This document shows positions 12,108 to 21,664 of a stretch of 64,000 nucleotides of DNA, one piece after another. The stretch spans positions 84,545,214 through 84,609,213 of the forward strand of contig OY744517.1 in assembly GCA_963556195.1 (NCBI GenBank), written 5' to 3'. The notes under the pieces were generated by a model that searched no databases, was not told the DNA's origin, and saw only the letters and a list, made by a program, of their open reading frames with translations. The position numbers and the translations under genes were made by a program. Position 1 is the stretch's first letter, and every line of letters starts with the position of its first letter. This DNA comes from Sepiola atlantica. Taxonomy: Eukaryota > Mollusca > Cephalopoda > Sepiida > Sepiolidae.

Positions 12108-12291
12108 GTACTTGCAAAAATGGAACAAGAATGGAACAAGAAACCCATGGATCATATTTACATCAATTTGACCGAAGCATTAGATGGACAATTCGGAAAA
12201 TTGAAAAAATAAAAAAAAGTTGCATCAAACAAAACCACTCCGTGTTATTTAATAATGTTTGCCTGAATAAAAATATGCTGCCTAAATACAC

Positions 12292-12294
<3 letters not shown>

Positions 12295-12337
<43 letters not shown>
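12295..12337. repeat. (AT)n microsatellite
   Basis: About 21 AT dinucleotides without interruption. It lies directly before the first copy of a duplicated segment (12337-12507). Confidence 0.95.
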
Positions 12338-12341
<4 letters not shown>

Positions 12342-12507
12342 AAAGAAGCTCTGAGTCATTAAAAAAAATGTAAAATGCAGTTTAAATCCGCAGACAAACT
12401 AACTAAATCCAAGATATTGCAGACTTAACATTCGTTGGAAAATTAATAAATGAAAAAATATAAGTAAAAAAAAAAAAAAAAAAAAGGGGGGGGGGTAATT
12501 ATCTAAG
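12337..12507. repeat. Duplicated segment, copy 1
   Basis: This ~170-bp stretch, from AGTCTAAAGAAGCTCTGAGT to the poly-A/poly-G run and TAATTATCTAAG, is repeated almost exactly at 13033-13213 with the start offset by 696 bp. It includes an A-run followed by a G-run, so the junction tract was copied with it. Confidence 0.9.
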
Positions 12508-13032
12508 AGTGAAACAAAAACAGGAGACCTTAAGCGTCTAATATTAACACGGGGATCATCAGCTGTTTACCATGTAACTGTTTCGGAGATTTAAAAACAG
12601 GACAGTTGTTATATTCATGGCTCTCCAATGGTACTGATTATACGACCATTTCCCCAATAATCAAGTGTCGAAATAATTCAGCTTAAAATATCACTAATAT
12701 ATACATAAATAAATAATAATAATAATGATAAAATAATAATAATAATAATATATTACCCTTAAGACTACCGTATGATATAGTAATTTGCATATCAAATAAC
12801 ATTAATTAAAACAATAATAAAAAATATATAAAAATAAAACTAATAATAATACTATCTAAACACTACATCCAAGAACCATTCTGCAATATGGTAGCTAGCA
12901 ATAAAATTATATAGGAATTAAAGTTGCATTAAAAAATAAATAAAAAATAAAGCTTAAGTACCTTTGGTACCAGAAAAGTAATTAGATAAGAGGAAGGAAA
13001 CCTAGCCATACAGATCTAAATACCCAATATAT
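12508..13032. other. Spacer with TAA-rich microsatellites
   Basis: The stretch 12535-12600 (GGGATCATCAGCTG, TTTACCATG, CTGTTTCGG) matches a similar block at about 47960-48003, so it belongs to a dispersed family. An imperfect (AAT)n tract runs at 12710-12750. No gene is seen. Confidence 0.5.
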
Positions 13033-13158
13033 AGTCTAAAGAAGCTCTGAGTCATTAAAAAAAAATGTAAAATGCAGTTTAAATCCCCAGACAAACTAAC
13101 TAAATCCAAGATATTGCAGACTTAACATTCGTTGGAAAATTAATAAATGAAAAAATAT

Positions 13159-13198
<40 letters not shown>

Positions 13199-13213
13199 GG
13201 TTAATTATCTAAG
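13033..13213. repeat. Duplicated segment, copy 2
   Basis: Near-identical to 12337-12507, with a longer A-run and G-run at about 13164-13200. The lengthening fits slippage after the duplication. Confidence 0.9.
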
Positions 13214-13214
13214 A

Positions 13215-13395
13215 ATATATATATATCGTGATTGTCTTCTGAATCTACGAACTGCGTTCAAACCTGTCTGACCGCCTGAAACCGCCATTTCCTGCACTGA
13301 GGAGGATGTTAATCCGAAACAACGTTGTGTGTAGGTAGATACTGTTTAATATTTAATGAAAAAATATTCATAGATAAATACATCTTCATTGTAGA
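13215..13395 (+). mobile_element. tRNA-like/hammerhead SINE (family H), copy A
   Basis: Copy A of a short element that also occurs at 13605, 49225 and 49895. A B-box-like GTTCAAACC begins at 13256. The hammerhead starts 35 nt later at 13291. A tail TTTAATATTTAAT...AATATTCATA follows. The A box is not convincing here. The element lies 210 bp before a second direct copy. Transcription by Pol III is inference from the promoter boxes. Confidence 0.6.
13291..13335 (+). ncRNA. Hammerhead ribozyme, copy A (core intact, cleavage-site base G)
   Basis: Stem I: CCTGCA (13291-13296) pairs with TGTAGG (13330-13335), including one G-U. Box 1: CTGAGGA (13297-13303), matching CUGANGA. Stem II: GGAT (13304-13307) pairs with ATCC (13312-13315) across loop GTTA. 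Box 2: GAAA (13316-13319). Stem III: ACAAC (13319-13323) pairs with GTTGT (13324-13328). Position 17, which must be A, C or U for cleavage, is G at 13329. The fold is therefore complete but self-cleavage is predicted to be lost. Confidence 0.75.
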
Positions 13396-13443
13396 GCGCT
13401 GTCTGAAATTATAAAAATCTGAAGTTGTTAAGCTATGAAAGCA

Positions 13444-13506
13444 AAGCTTACATGGCCGCATGTTTAAGCATTTTTTTATCTCGGAACATTTGAATCCTGC
13501 CGCTGG
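13444..13506 (+). mobile_element. Weak tRNA-like segment
   Basis: TGGCCGCATGTTTAAGCA resembles an A box and ACATTTGAATCCTG a B box, spaced as in a tRNA head. Cloverleaf pairing is not evident. It is probably another decayed SINE head. Confidence 0.3.
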
Positions 13507-13560
13507 CTTTAAATGTATCTTAATTTCAGTAATGTATGTGGAGATTTACATAGATTCAGA

Positions 13561-13620
13561 AGAGAATCACGATCCTACGCCCTAATCTGAATGGATTAGG
13601 GCGTACAATCGTGATTCTCT
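13561..13620. other. 60-bp near-perfect hairpin
   Basis: The left arm starts AGAGAATCACGAT (13561-13573) and continues TACGCCCTAATC (13576-13587). The loop is TGAATG. The right arm is the exact reverse complement (13594-13605 and 13608-13620), apart from a 2-bp internal mismatch. That gives 25 paired bases. It lies directly between the two family H copies, whose upstream edge shares ATCGTGATT with it. Confidence 0.9.
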
Positions 13621-13775
13621 TATATATCTAAGAACTATGTTCAAACCCGTTTGACCGCCTGAAACCACCACTTCCTGCACTTATGATGAACGTAAGTCCG
13701 AAACAACGTTGTCTGTAGGTAAATATACTTTAATATTTAATAAAGAATATTCATATATATATATATATATGATAC
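13605..13775 (+). mobile_element. tRNA-like/hammerhead SINE (family H), copy B
   Basis: Same plan as copy A: B-box-like GTTCAAACCC at 13639-13648, hammerhead starting 35 nt later (13674), tail TTTAATATTTAATAAAGAATATTC and then (AT)n at about 13757. The first bases overlap the right arm of the hairpin at 13561-13620. Confidence 0.6.
13674..13719 (+). ncRNA. Hammerhead ribozyme, copy B (mutated core)
   Basis: Stem I CCTGCA (13674-13679) pairs with TGTAGG (13714-13719). Box 1 reads CTTATGA, so the essential G5 is U. Stem II is degraded (GAAC against GTCC with an extra base). GAAA is at 13700-13703, stem III ACAAC/GTTGT is intact, and cleavage base C17 is present at 13713. It is predicted inactive because of the G5 change. 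Confidence 0.6.
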
Positions 13776-14201
13776 ATTTATATGAAACATGTATATATAC
13801 ATATATATTATCTTTATATAAAATACACACGTGTGCACAAATTAATAGATACACAAGTACATATATAAACAAACATATATATATACTTATATGAAAAAAT
13901 AAAAAATAAAAAATAACAAAAAGATCAGATATTTATGCTTGAATATGTTTGTAAATAGATTAAAACTTTGAAGTGTTAAATAAAGAAGAAAGGAATCCAG
14001 GCTAAGTGGGTAATTAAAAAAATAGAAAAAGGAAAGAATTAGAAGGCAGGTAATAAAAATGATAAAAAAGATAGAAACTAATTGAAAGAGTTAACAAGTA
14101 AAGAATGTAACCCGATTCTAAATCATAAAAAATATCTCATCCCCAAAAAAGATTTATTTAAAGAGAAAGTTTTCCAAATTCATCTCACTTCTCTGTCTTC
14201 T
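13776..14201. other. AT-rich spacer with TATA/ACAT-rich runs
   Basis: No gene. Short AT and TACA repeats at 13757-13890 open small tyrosine- and isoleucine-rich frames that are compositional only. Confidence 0.5.
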
Positions 14202-14267
14202 TTGGTCTGAAGAGGTTGACTCTCTGTGAAGAGTACAACCGAAACATGTATGCACATATGTAACCAA
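14202..14267 (+). ncRNA. Candidate intact type-I hammerhead ribozyme, copy C
   Basis: Stem I: TTGGT (14202-14206) pairs with ACCAA (14263-14267). Box 1: CTGAAGA (14207-14213). Stem II: GGTTG (14214-14218) pairs with CAACC (14236-14240), extended by ACTCT with AGAGT and a single bulged A. Box 2: GAAA (14241-14244). Stem III: ACATGT pairs with ATATGT (six pairs, one G-U) around loop ATGCAC. Position 17 is A (14262), which the NUH rule allows. All conserved core positions are present. The flank continues into a ~83-bp AT tract. No B box sits 35 nt upstream, so this copy may belong to another element. Confidence 0.65.
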
Positions 14268-14289
14268 TAATGTTTGTATCAATAAAAAT

Positions 14290-14290
14290 T

Positions 14291-14372
<82 letters not shown>
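14290..14372. repeat. (AT)n microsatellite
   Basis: About 83 bp of AT dinucleotides with one ATGT interruption at about 14314. It follows the hammerhead at 14202-14267 as AT tracts follow the family H copies. Confidence 0.95.
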
Positions 14373-14376
<4 letters not shown>

Positions 14377-14667
14377 AAAAATGTTTGTATGTATATAAAT
14401 GAAAAGTTTATTAAATCGATGGTCAAAACGGTAAAAGTTAGCGTTCAACCAAAAAGTGTTCGGTACACAAGTTCTGAACTGTAATTTATCAAATAAATGC
14501 TCTATAACGGCTACAAGACAGTACAAAAGAACTCAGTGTTACAAAAGTTTCTTATTAGAATTTATAGATTCTGTTAAAAAAAATTCCGACGCACAGGCAG
14601 CACTTATAAAAACAATAACTGAACAAGAGTTATGAAAGGAGTAAGTCAGGATCACCTAAATGGCAAG
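14373..14667. other. Spacer, no gene seen
   Basis: No motif-bearing frame and no element edge. Confidence 0.4.
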
Positions 14668-14880
14668 CATAAATTCAATTGCATCTGACGATTGCCAATA
14701 AGACATGGAACTTTAATAATACTGAGTGTATTTTACTGTCTTGCAAATATTTGGTAGCGTTTAATATATAAATATAAAAATAATAAAAGCTACTAAATAT
14801 TTGCATGACAGTAAAACACACTCAGTATTATTAACGTTCCATCTCTGATTGGCAATCGTTAGATACGATTTTATAATATA
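14668..14880. mobile_element. Hairpin (foldback) MITE, about 210 bp
   Basis: The left arm (about 14668-14755: GACGATTGCCAATAAGACATG ... GCAAATATTTGGTAGC) pairs with the right arm (about 14787-14880: GCTACTAAATATTTGC ... GATTGGCAATCGT) over roughly 85-90 positions with scattered mismatches. The spacer is short and AT-rich. No coding content. The target duplication is not clear. Confidence 0.8.
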
Positions 14881-14904
14881 TGTATATGTATGTATGTATG
14901 TTCT

Positions 14905-15350
14905 AATATATAAAATGTAGAATTTGGTATATTCGGACTACTGTTCTCATCTTCGGTGGTTTTATCACAACGTTTCAGCCGATGTAATCTCCGACCTTCT
15001 TCAGGTGTACTCTGTCGAACTCGGGAATCTTTCTGTCCGCAAGTACTAAGTAAAATTCAGTTCTAAGTGACAGTCATCTGAAGGTTGAAGGTTCAATCCT
15101 CAGTGTGGGCGATACAAAGAATTGCGAATTACTGAAGACTTCTTCCCAGTCATGGCAGAACATGCAACCCCAGTTGATTTAATAAAGGGTTCCGTTCGAA
15201 ATTCTGTCCAGATTCCCGAGTTCGACAGAAAGATTGCCGAGTTCGGCCGAAACGTTGTGATAAAAACACCCAAGATGAGAACAGTAGTTCGAATATACCA
15301 AATTCTACAAATTATCAACCCTCATCTCAAAAATTCCGAAACATAATATA
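14905..15350 (+). mobile_element. Family R element with long terminal inverted repeats and tRNA-like B box
   Basis: The left arm (GTAGAATTTGGTATATTCGG, then CTGTTCTCATCTT and CAACGTTTCAGCCGATG) is repeated inverted at the right (GCCGAAACGTTGTGAT ... GAACAGTAG ... ATACCAAATTCTAC). The arms also share the TCGAACTCGGGAATCTTTCTGTC block. Between them lies GGTTGAAGGTTCAATCC (15082-15098), a B-box-like Pol III motif, followed by the interior also seen at 52850-53000. It opens with TCTAATATATAAAAT, shared with other elements here. No protein. It looks like a non-autonomous element mixing MITE-like ends with a tRNA-like interior. Confidence 0.75.
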
Positions 15351-15366
15351 TAAAATGTTTATATCT

Positions 15367-16010
15367 TCTAATGTATAAAATAAAGCCAGTATATTTCTCG
15401 AAGTTTTACAAAATAAATATTAAATATGGCAATTATCGGTCTGCTTTTTTTACATATTAAAACTTGAAATTCCAATATATTTCATCGATTCCATACTACA
15501 TTTTGCAAGATATTTCTTTTAATAAGAGACAATTCCGGATCTACACTGTTATTTGTCCTTGGTTAATCAACTATTTCCATTGGTCAATCACATTGCTGCG
15601 TTCGTAACAAATGATTATTACAAATGTTGCAAATCTCGTTGCATACGTGCAAAAGCTTTCACGTTACCATTTCGTTTTATGGAGATTCTTTCGTTCATTA
15701 TTCTAAATTTTATTTCTGCATTCATTTCTTTACAGTAACTCGTGATGATGCGAACTGCTCTACTGTTTTCTGTTGGAATTAAATTCAAATTGTTACTGTT
15801 TGAATTGAATTCCAATAACTAGCTGAATTTGTCTTTTTTATTTCAGATTATGACTTCGAGCGCATTCATTAGTTGTTTCATTTGATAAATAATACTTAAC
15901 TCACGGTTAATGTTGGAATTAACATCAAAAAGCAAGATTATTTTTAGATTTGACTGTTACTTTCAGTGCGTTTATATCTCACCTGGGGCAACATTAGATA
16001 GCCTTACTAG
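15367..16010 (+). mobile_element. Candidate non-autonomous Helitron, about 640 bp
   Basis: It opens with TCTAATGTATAAAATAAAG (TC start, TATA-rich) and ends with a weak GC-rich subterminal stretch (CCTGGGGCAACATTAG) and TTACTAG followed by T. There is no coding capacity. The boundary call rests on end motifs only. Confidence 0.45.
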
Positions 16011-16077
16011 TGATATATAAATATGTATATGATATATATATATACATATATATAATTTATATATATATATGTATATG

Positions 16078-16130
<53 letters not shown>
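16011..16130. repeat. AT/TATAC microsatellite cluster
   Basis: Interleaved (AT)n and ATATGTATATGATAT units; the longest pure AT run is at about 16093-16127. Confidence 0.9.
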
Positions 16131-16133
<3 letters not shown>

Positions 16134-16482
16134 TATCTAATATATAAAATTAAGTCGGTCGGATTCACACAGTTAGACAACGATAGAATTGATATGACAA
16201 GTCGAAATTTCATTCTGAATAGTTATTTCTTTTGGTGGTTTGTGGCACCATGTTCTTCAGAACACTAAAATGTTATTCAAGTTAATCCATTTCAGAAAAT
16301 GTGTTATTTGACTTGGAATATTTTTCGGAAAAAGCCATCTTTGCTTTCAGCAGCAGATGTAAATTTAAAACTGACATCATTTTGCTATCAGCAGCAAATT
16401 TCACTGTTAAGAGTAAATAATCATACTCATACTTTCGTTTATTACTAATTATTAATTGTTTAATAATATCGAATATTTATAT
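16131..16482. other. Spacer, possible second Helitron 5' end
   Basis: It begins with TCTAATATATAAAATTAAGTCGG, the same style of opening as at 14905 and 15367. No matching 3' end could be assigned. No gene. Confidence 0.35.
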
Positions 16483-16920
16483 TAGGGGTGGGACGTAATG
16501 GGTGACAATTTCAGATTCATGCGAGTAGTATTGTTTTGTGTTCATTTATACATAAATAACACTAAACAATCAAACATTTTAAAAATTTTGCAAAATTCAA
16601 AAGGTGCAGGCCACTAGTTTTTGGCTATTTTACATTCATGAAAACCCTTTCACAGCCTGAAAATTGTCCTAAATTAAAGTACTATATCAGATTTAACCAT
16701 CTATATCCATTCATAGCCTTTGAGGATGTTTTAGGACCTGCAATGTTGCATGAAACCACTTTTTCACCGAAAAATGATGGATTTTGAGTCCCGTGGAGCC
16801 CTAACGGCTATTTTGGGCCTGCACCTTCTGAATTTTGTTTAGTGTTATTTATGTATAAATGAACACAAACAAATACTACTCGCATGAATCTGAAATTTCC
16901 ACCCATTATGTCCCACCCCT
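16483..16920. mobile_element. hAT-type MITE, 438 bp, with 8-bp target duplication
   Basis: The left end is TAGGGGTGGGACGTAATGGG and the right end its complement CCCATTATGTCCCACCCCT. The inverted repeats run for over 100 bp (AATTTCAGATTCATGCGAGTAGTATT, GTGTTCATTTATACATAAATAACACTAAAC, CAGAAGGTGCAGG in both orientations). ATTTATAT flanks the element on both sides (16475-16482 and 16921-16928). An 8-bp duplication and AGGGGTGGG-type ends are the signature of the hAT superfamily. There is no transposase inside. Confidence 0.85.
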
Positions 16921-17018
16921 ATTTATATATTGTAACTGACGTGTGAACAAATAGACAACATCTGAAAACTTTGACATTTCACTGTCGACGCAAATGACGC
17001 AACATGTATTTCATAAAT
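16921..17018. other. Spacer after hAT MITE
   Basis: Contains the right target duplication. No gene. Confidence 0.5.
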
Positions 17019-17300
17019 GATTTACTCCTCTCCAGGAGTTAGGCACAAGGCCAGTTTTATTTTACTCCCACAAGGTAAGATGTGACCCAAGGTCGAGTCG
17101 GGAAAGTGGAGTTTGAAAAGCCAGCGCCTGAGAAGTGAGCACTCTGACCATTAAAAATTGCCTGGGCAGCCCCGATGGCATTCACTGGTAGGGGCGCCTC
17201 AGGCAGTAAGTAATAAACTTACTCCTCCCCAAAGAGGGGAGGCAAAGCCTGGGAGGGTGGACCTCCTAGAACTGCACAGGACAAACCCACAGACAGGTGG
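17019..17300 (+). mobile_element. Dispersed retroposon (family S), longer copy
   Basis: 17019-17145 matches the 118-bp insertion at 58706-58823 (TTTACTCCTCTCCAGGAGTT, AGATGTGACCCAAG, GAAAAGCCAG). Here the homology is followed by further GC-rich DNA with two hairpin-prone stretches (CTCCCCAAAGAGGGGAG at about 17224, and GCCTCAGGCAG). The 17220-17270 part resembles the unit of the diverged array at 48240-48660. No coding frame. Confidence 0.65.
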
Positions 17301-17376
17301 AAATGATGACTACTAAAATAATACCTCGATTAACTATATACGAACCATTAGTTTACTTTCAGGTCAGACATTTTTA

Positions 17377-18103
17377 TCTATATAATAAGACGCTAAGCAA
17401 TTTCACGTTCGTACAAACGTTACCACCCTCTACCTCTGTTTTTTAAATATGGGATCGCCTGATTGCCAAAGAAGCTATGCAAAAAAAGTAATTTAATTTT
17501 TTTTATTTGATATCGCTGTTACATTGAATGTGAAACTACTTTCTCTGCCTTCGGGCTAGAATCAACCTGTATTATCTGTTCTGTTCAACGATGATACACT
17601 AATATGGTGGGGTCTGCGTTCACACCGGACGTCCATAGAATGAAAATATGTCACAAACTCCTACAAGGGTTTTGGAGATAGACGCCCAAAACCAGATATA
17701 TTCTGGGAGGTGACGGTGGTTAAGTGGATATCGACACGGACTGAAGACCTGGGTGTTCCAAGTTCGAATCCAGTCGGTTCCACAGTACTACTTTCACTTA
17801 GGGATGTTGGCAACCTTCTCGTGGTCCTTCCCGTAAGTACCCGATGTCTAACTAGAAAAACATTGGGGAAACTAATGCCAACACCAGAATCATCTGATTC
17901 ACGCGAAAGAAGAAGATATATTCTGAAACTACATTAATCAGAGTACTTCGATAAGTATGTTTCAGTTTGAACAAATGTGGTATGATAATATTATGAGGTC
18001 TGTGTTCGCGCCAAACGTCAATAGAATGGAAATATTTTTAATCACGGCAGCAATATACAACAAATGTAGGATACAATTGTGGAATTTCTACAGGTCCCGC
18101 TAG
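17377..18103 (+). mobile_element. Candidate Helitron-like element with nested SINE
   Basis: It opens TCTATATAATAAGACGC and ends CAGGTCCCGCTAG followed by T. A sub-block (GGTCTGCGTTCACACC, GACGTCCATAGAATG) near 17608-17645 recurs at about 18000-18035, so part of the body is duplicated around the inserted SINE at 17708-17925. No protein. Confidence 0.45.
17708..17925 (+). mobile_element. tRNA-derived SINE (family O)
   Basis: The tRNA-like head has an A box at about 17715 (GGTGGTTAAGTGGATATCG) and a B box AAGTTCGAATCC at 17758-17769. A body follows with CGTGGTCCTTCCCGTAAGTAC. The reverse-strand copy at 46255-46447 shares head and body (CATGGTCCCTCCTGTAAGTAC). It is nested within the element at 17377-18103. 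Confidence 0.8.
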
Positions 18104-18583
18104 TTTATAATCATTATAAAATTCTATTTAAAACAATATTTTCAGTTGTGCTACATCATGTCATAATTTTCTATTTTGTTTGAACTAAATGTTTTTTTTT
18201 TCTTCCATATTTTAAAATCATGGTTTTTTAAAAGTTCCCTTATTTTAAAATCATTAAACGATCTTTATTTTATGTCATAACGTCTGTGGTTTTATATCAG
18301 CAAAAATGCGCTTTTTTCTTCTTTATTTAAAAAAAAAATGTATTCGCGCTAATTTTAAAATCTTTGGGGGTGTATGTTCTATACCCACATCATAATGTTC
18401 ATGATTTTATATCGAAATAAACAAGTTTTTTCTCCTTATTCTAAAATCATAAAATAAAAGTATTTTTCACATGACTTTAAAATCATGAATTTTTTTGATA
18501 AAAGCAACAATTATAAATTTATGAGTTAAAATAAACAGCTTCAAGCATAATTTTGCGAAGACACCTGCTAGATTTATTAATAA
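18104..18583. other. AT-rich diverged reiterations
   Basis: ATTTTAAAATCAT-type motifs recur at irregular intervals (about 18209, 18243, 18352, 18432 and 18478), suggesting an old tandem array of about 40-120 bp spacing. No gene. Confidence 0.5.
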
Positions 18584-18620
18584 CTAGCGGGACCCATATA
18601 AAATACACAAAATGTTGTTT
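18584..18620 (-). mobile_element. Helitron-like 3' terminus, reverse strand
   Basis: The reverse complement reads GGGTCCCGCTAG followed by T (CTAG at 18584-18587). It matches the terminal GGTCCCGCTAG of the forward element ending at 18103, so two related 3' ends face each other about 480 bp apart. The 5' end is not resolved. Confidence 0.5.
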
Positions 18621-18984
18621 TCAATACTAATTATCTTGTTCCTAACCTATACATGTTTGAATAAAATATGATAAGATTTGACTTGTATATTTATTTTTTT
18701 AAATGAACAATACATGAAACAATTTACAAAACTTCTTTATATACAATATGTCTCGATTTGATTGATCGACTAATTCCGATTTCGACGACTAAACCTTACT
18801 TTGTAAATGTTTTAGATTAAATTAAATTTGGCTCCAATTTATGAGTAGCATTCAAAGATTCGGAATGGCGTTGCTTTTGATGTAAGCGTGACACACAAAA
18901 TAACACACACGCTGTTGTATTAATATGTGTCTTCCCGGTTGTCCCTACCTACCTCCCTCTCCGCCTTTGATGTAGAAAAAAAAA
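18621..18984. other. Spacer with duplicated GTGACACAC motif
   Basis: GCTTTTGATGTAAGCGTGAC at about 18872 recurs at about 19142, marking a repeated unit around the SINE at 18985-19075. No gene. Confidence 0.45.
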
Positions 18985-19075
18985 TCTTAGAGGTTGGTTG
19001 GGATCGAACTATTAACCAGTCGGGCCGACGTCAAAAACCTACGTCGCTAACCGTTGCACCAAAGGGACATACATG
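18985..19075 (-). mobile_element. tRNA-derived SINE head, reverse strand
   Basis: The reverse complement has a tRNA-like layout: GTCCCTTTGGTGCAACGGTT (A box with D-arm) and TAGTTCGATCCC (B box). A strong acceptor stem and CCA are absent, so a SINE or tRNA pseudogene is favoured over a working tRNA. Confidence 0.6.
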
Positions 19076-19483
19076 AAAATATTACGAAAATTAGGTGACT
19101 TGAATGCTTTTCCAAATCTAGGCGCGGCACGCATGCGCAGAGCTTTTGATGTAAGCGTGACACACGAACACACATGCTATCGTATTAATATATAGATAAT
19201 ATTGTGATACAAGAATAAAAAAGACAGAATTTGAAAAGAAATATGAAAGAAAATGAAAGTGTACATATTCCCGGGCAACGCTGGGTTGGTATAGCTATTA
19301 TAATATATTAATATATATATATCTTGTATTTATATATAAATATATACAGAGCATGAGGAGATGGAGATGGAGAGGGGAGCGAGGTGGAGGAGAAGAAGGA
19401 GCCCGATAAGGAGGAGATAGTGAGAGGAAATGAGAAAGAGAGAGAATGAAGAGTGGAAGAAATAAGAACAGATAAAACACGAA
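19076..19483. other. Spacer with Helitron-like 3' end and GA-rich tract
   Basis: CCCGGGCAACGCTGGG at about 19269, followed by TATAGCTATT, looks like a mutated Helitron 3' hairpin and end. A purine-rich stretch (about 19350-19450, GAGGAGAAGG type) opens a meaningless frame on the reverse strand. Confidence 0.5.
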
Positions 19484-20330
19484 TGATTATTCTATGAAAA
19501 ATGCCAGTATACTGAAATCATATGCCCATAATAGGGTTAAGATGAACATTCATATACACTAAATGTACAAAAGCAAGGAAATTCCCAAATTTGCACACTT
19601 TTATTGTCATTAAGGGTATGACTACATATCAACCAAACCATTTCATTATCACATCACTACAGTATAAATCTCTATGCATGAGTGGATGAAGTGTGTGAGA
19701 TGCGCTGAAGAAAAATTCCTACCAGTAAAATACATAGCCCTGTTGTGCTCGCATACCCTTAATGACAATAAAAGTGTAAAACTTTGGGAATTTCCTTGCT
19801 TTTGTACATTTAGTGTATATTAATTTTCATCTTAACCCTATTAAGGGCATATGATTTCAATATACTGGCATTTATCATGGAATGTCACTACTTTTGTAAA
19901 GGCTATGCCTCAATACAATGGTCATTTTAAAGTTTTTTGGAATTTTCTGGAAAACTAAGGTATATGGTAAACTGAAATTAAAATGCCATCAACTAGACCC
20001 TAGAACCTCTATCTCTGCCAAAAATCAGCTGAATCCATCAAATAGTTGATGAGATACAGGGTGGCACATACGTACGTACGTACACACAGATAACATGATT
20101 TCATGACTGAACTTTCTGGATCTCTGGGTTGCCTTCACTAATGATGCTGAAATTCTACACACTTATAGAATCAATCAAAAAAAAGATTTGTGCAAAGTTT
20201 TAACTAATTTGGTTTATTGGTTTTTGAGTTATGATTGATCAAAGAAATGAGATTTCTAGCATAGGCCGTTTTGAAGTCCATTAAGGGATAGAGAGCTCTC
20301 ACGCCTCCCTTGATTATCAAGAAATAAATA
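19484..20330 (+). mobile_element. Foldback element (family P), copy 1
   Basis: Internal inverted repeats: 19496-19615 (CCAGTATACTGAAATCATATG ... TTTTATTGTCATTAAGGGTAT) against 19755-19880. The rest extends through GGTTCTAGGGT-type sequence and an (ACGT)n run at about 20070 to TAAGGGATAGAGAGCTCTC. The whole ~800 bp recurs in reverse orientation at 46444-47255. No open frame encodes a transposase, so it is non-autonomous. Confidence 0.85.
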
Positions 20331-20559
20331 TGTATTCTTGAAAATTAATGACGTCATAAACCATGAATGGTAGCTGTTGGCAACCTTTTGCCAAATTGAA
20401 GCTGATTTTCTTATAAAAAACATGATTATCAGCAATGTTAAATTTAAGACATCATCTACTTAATAATGTTGTCAGAACCAGTTTCCTTGCTGGTATCAAA
20501 GTTCTTGATGAGTTTGGCAACATCCTGAACGGATATATAGATGTCGCATAGAGTATTTT
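20331..20559. other. Spacer, nothing recognised
   Basis: No gene or element edge supported. Confidence 0.4.
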
Positions 20560-21225
20560 CCCATTAATTCATAACATTGTGAAAAAGTTAGCCTATTCTT
20601 TTCAGAAGGGAATTTATTGATATTCAAAATATTAGAGGCAATAATTTTTAATTATAAATTTTTAAAAAATTAATGAAATTTTGGAAATAGGTGGCTCTGA
20701 TGGCAAAGGGTGGAATTTGGTGCAAAGTTCTTTGCAAAAAAGTTTGGCCTTATCGGATGCTGAAGAGACCATCTCACATCCATTTAAATAGATGTCTTAC
20801 ATTTATTTAATCAGTTTGCATCCTCTCCAACATAGTCAAACTCCACAATGAATCAATCAAAATTATGTTACTGATTTAAATTATGGCCATAGTCTTAATC
20901 ATGGTTGTTATTTAAGCCTTTGTTTTCTCTTTTTTTGCCAAATATACATAAATCTCTCTTACATTTTTGGAAAACTCTGTAATCCCCTACAGGTATCTTC
21001 ATCTCCATAATCAGATATCACATTTCCTACTTGAAATAATCAATATTTTCAAGTAAATGTAGTCAGAGGTATTTCTTTTTTATTTTTATTCTGTGATGCA
21101 TTATTGTTTTTTTTTTAATTTATAATTGAAAATTATTGCCTCTAATATTTTGAATATCAATAAATTCCCTTCTGAAAAGAATTGGCTAAATTTTTCACAA
21201 TGTTATGAATTAATGGGAATTGAAA
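20560..21225. mobile_element. MITE-like element with ~100-bp inverted repeats
   Basis: The left arm (about 20562-20660: CATTAATTCATAACATTGTG ... GAAGGGAATTTATTGATATTC ... TTAGAGGCAATAATTTT) is the inverse of the right arm (about 21118-21221). The ~450-bp interior is unique AT-rich DNA without a protein. Target duplications are not clear. Confidence 0.8.
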
Positions 21226-21439
21226 AATTACCTTGATTTAATTTCAATAAAAATGATAATCACTTTATGAGAATAAACTTAATTTCAAATAATTAAAAAC
21301 AAAGAAATACAACACTTTCATTTTATGTTTTTTTTTTTTCATCTTCAACTTTTTATTTTGTGCGCGATCACTGAAAATAGAGGTTTGTTGTGAACGCAGG
21401 TTGGTAATAAACACACGTGTGCTGATCCTCTAGTCTCCC
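21226..21439. other. Spacer, no gene seen
   Basis: T-rich run at about 21330. Nothing else. Confidence 0.4.
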
Positions 21440-21613
21440 CCACCCCCGCCGTAATCACTCTGAGTTGCCACCATCATCACCAGACACACTATCACCGGGA
21501 GGCAGGCAAAGCCTTCGTCCGTTGATACAAACCAAGCCGAGACTTGTTGTTTGGTTTATAAAGATGTATTTAAAACAGAAACAGAAAACAGATTGACCTA
21601 TTATACATGATAT

Positions 21614-21664
<51 letters not shown>

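Noticed and set aside
12535..12600. Reverse-strand GAAAC ... CTGATGA as a circularly permuted hammerhead
   Set aside because: Both boxes exist (also at 47960-48003), but the bases flanking them cannot form stem II in either order.
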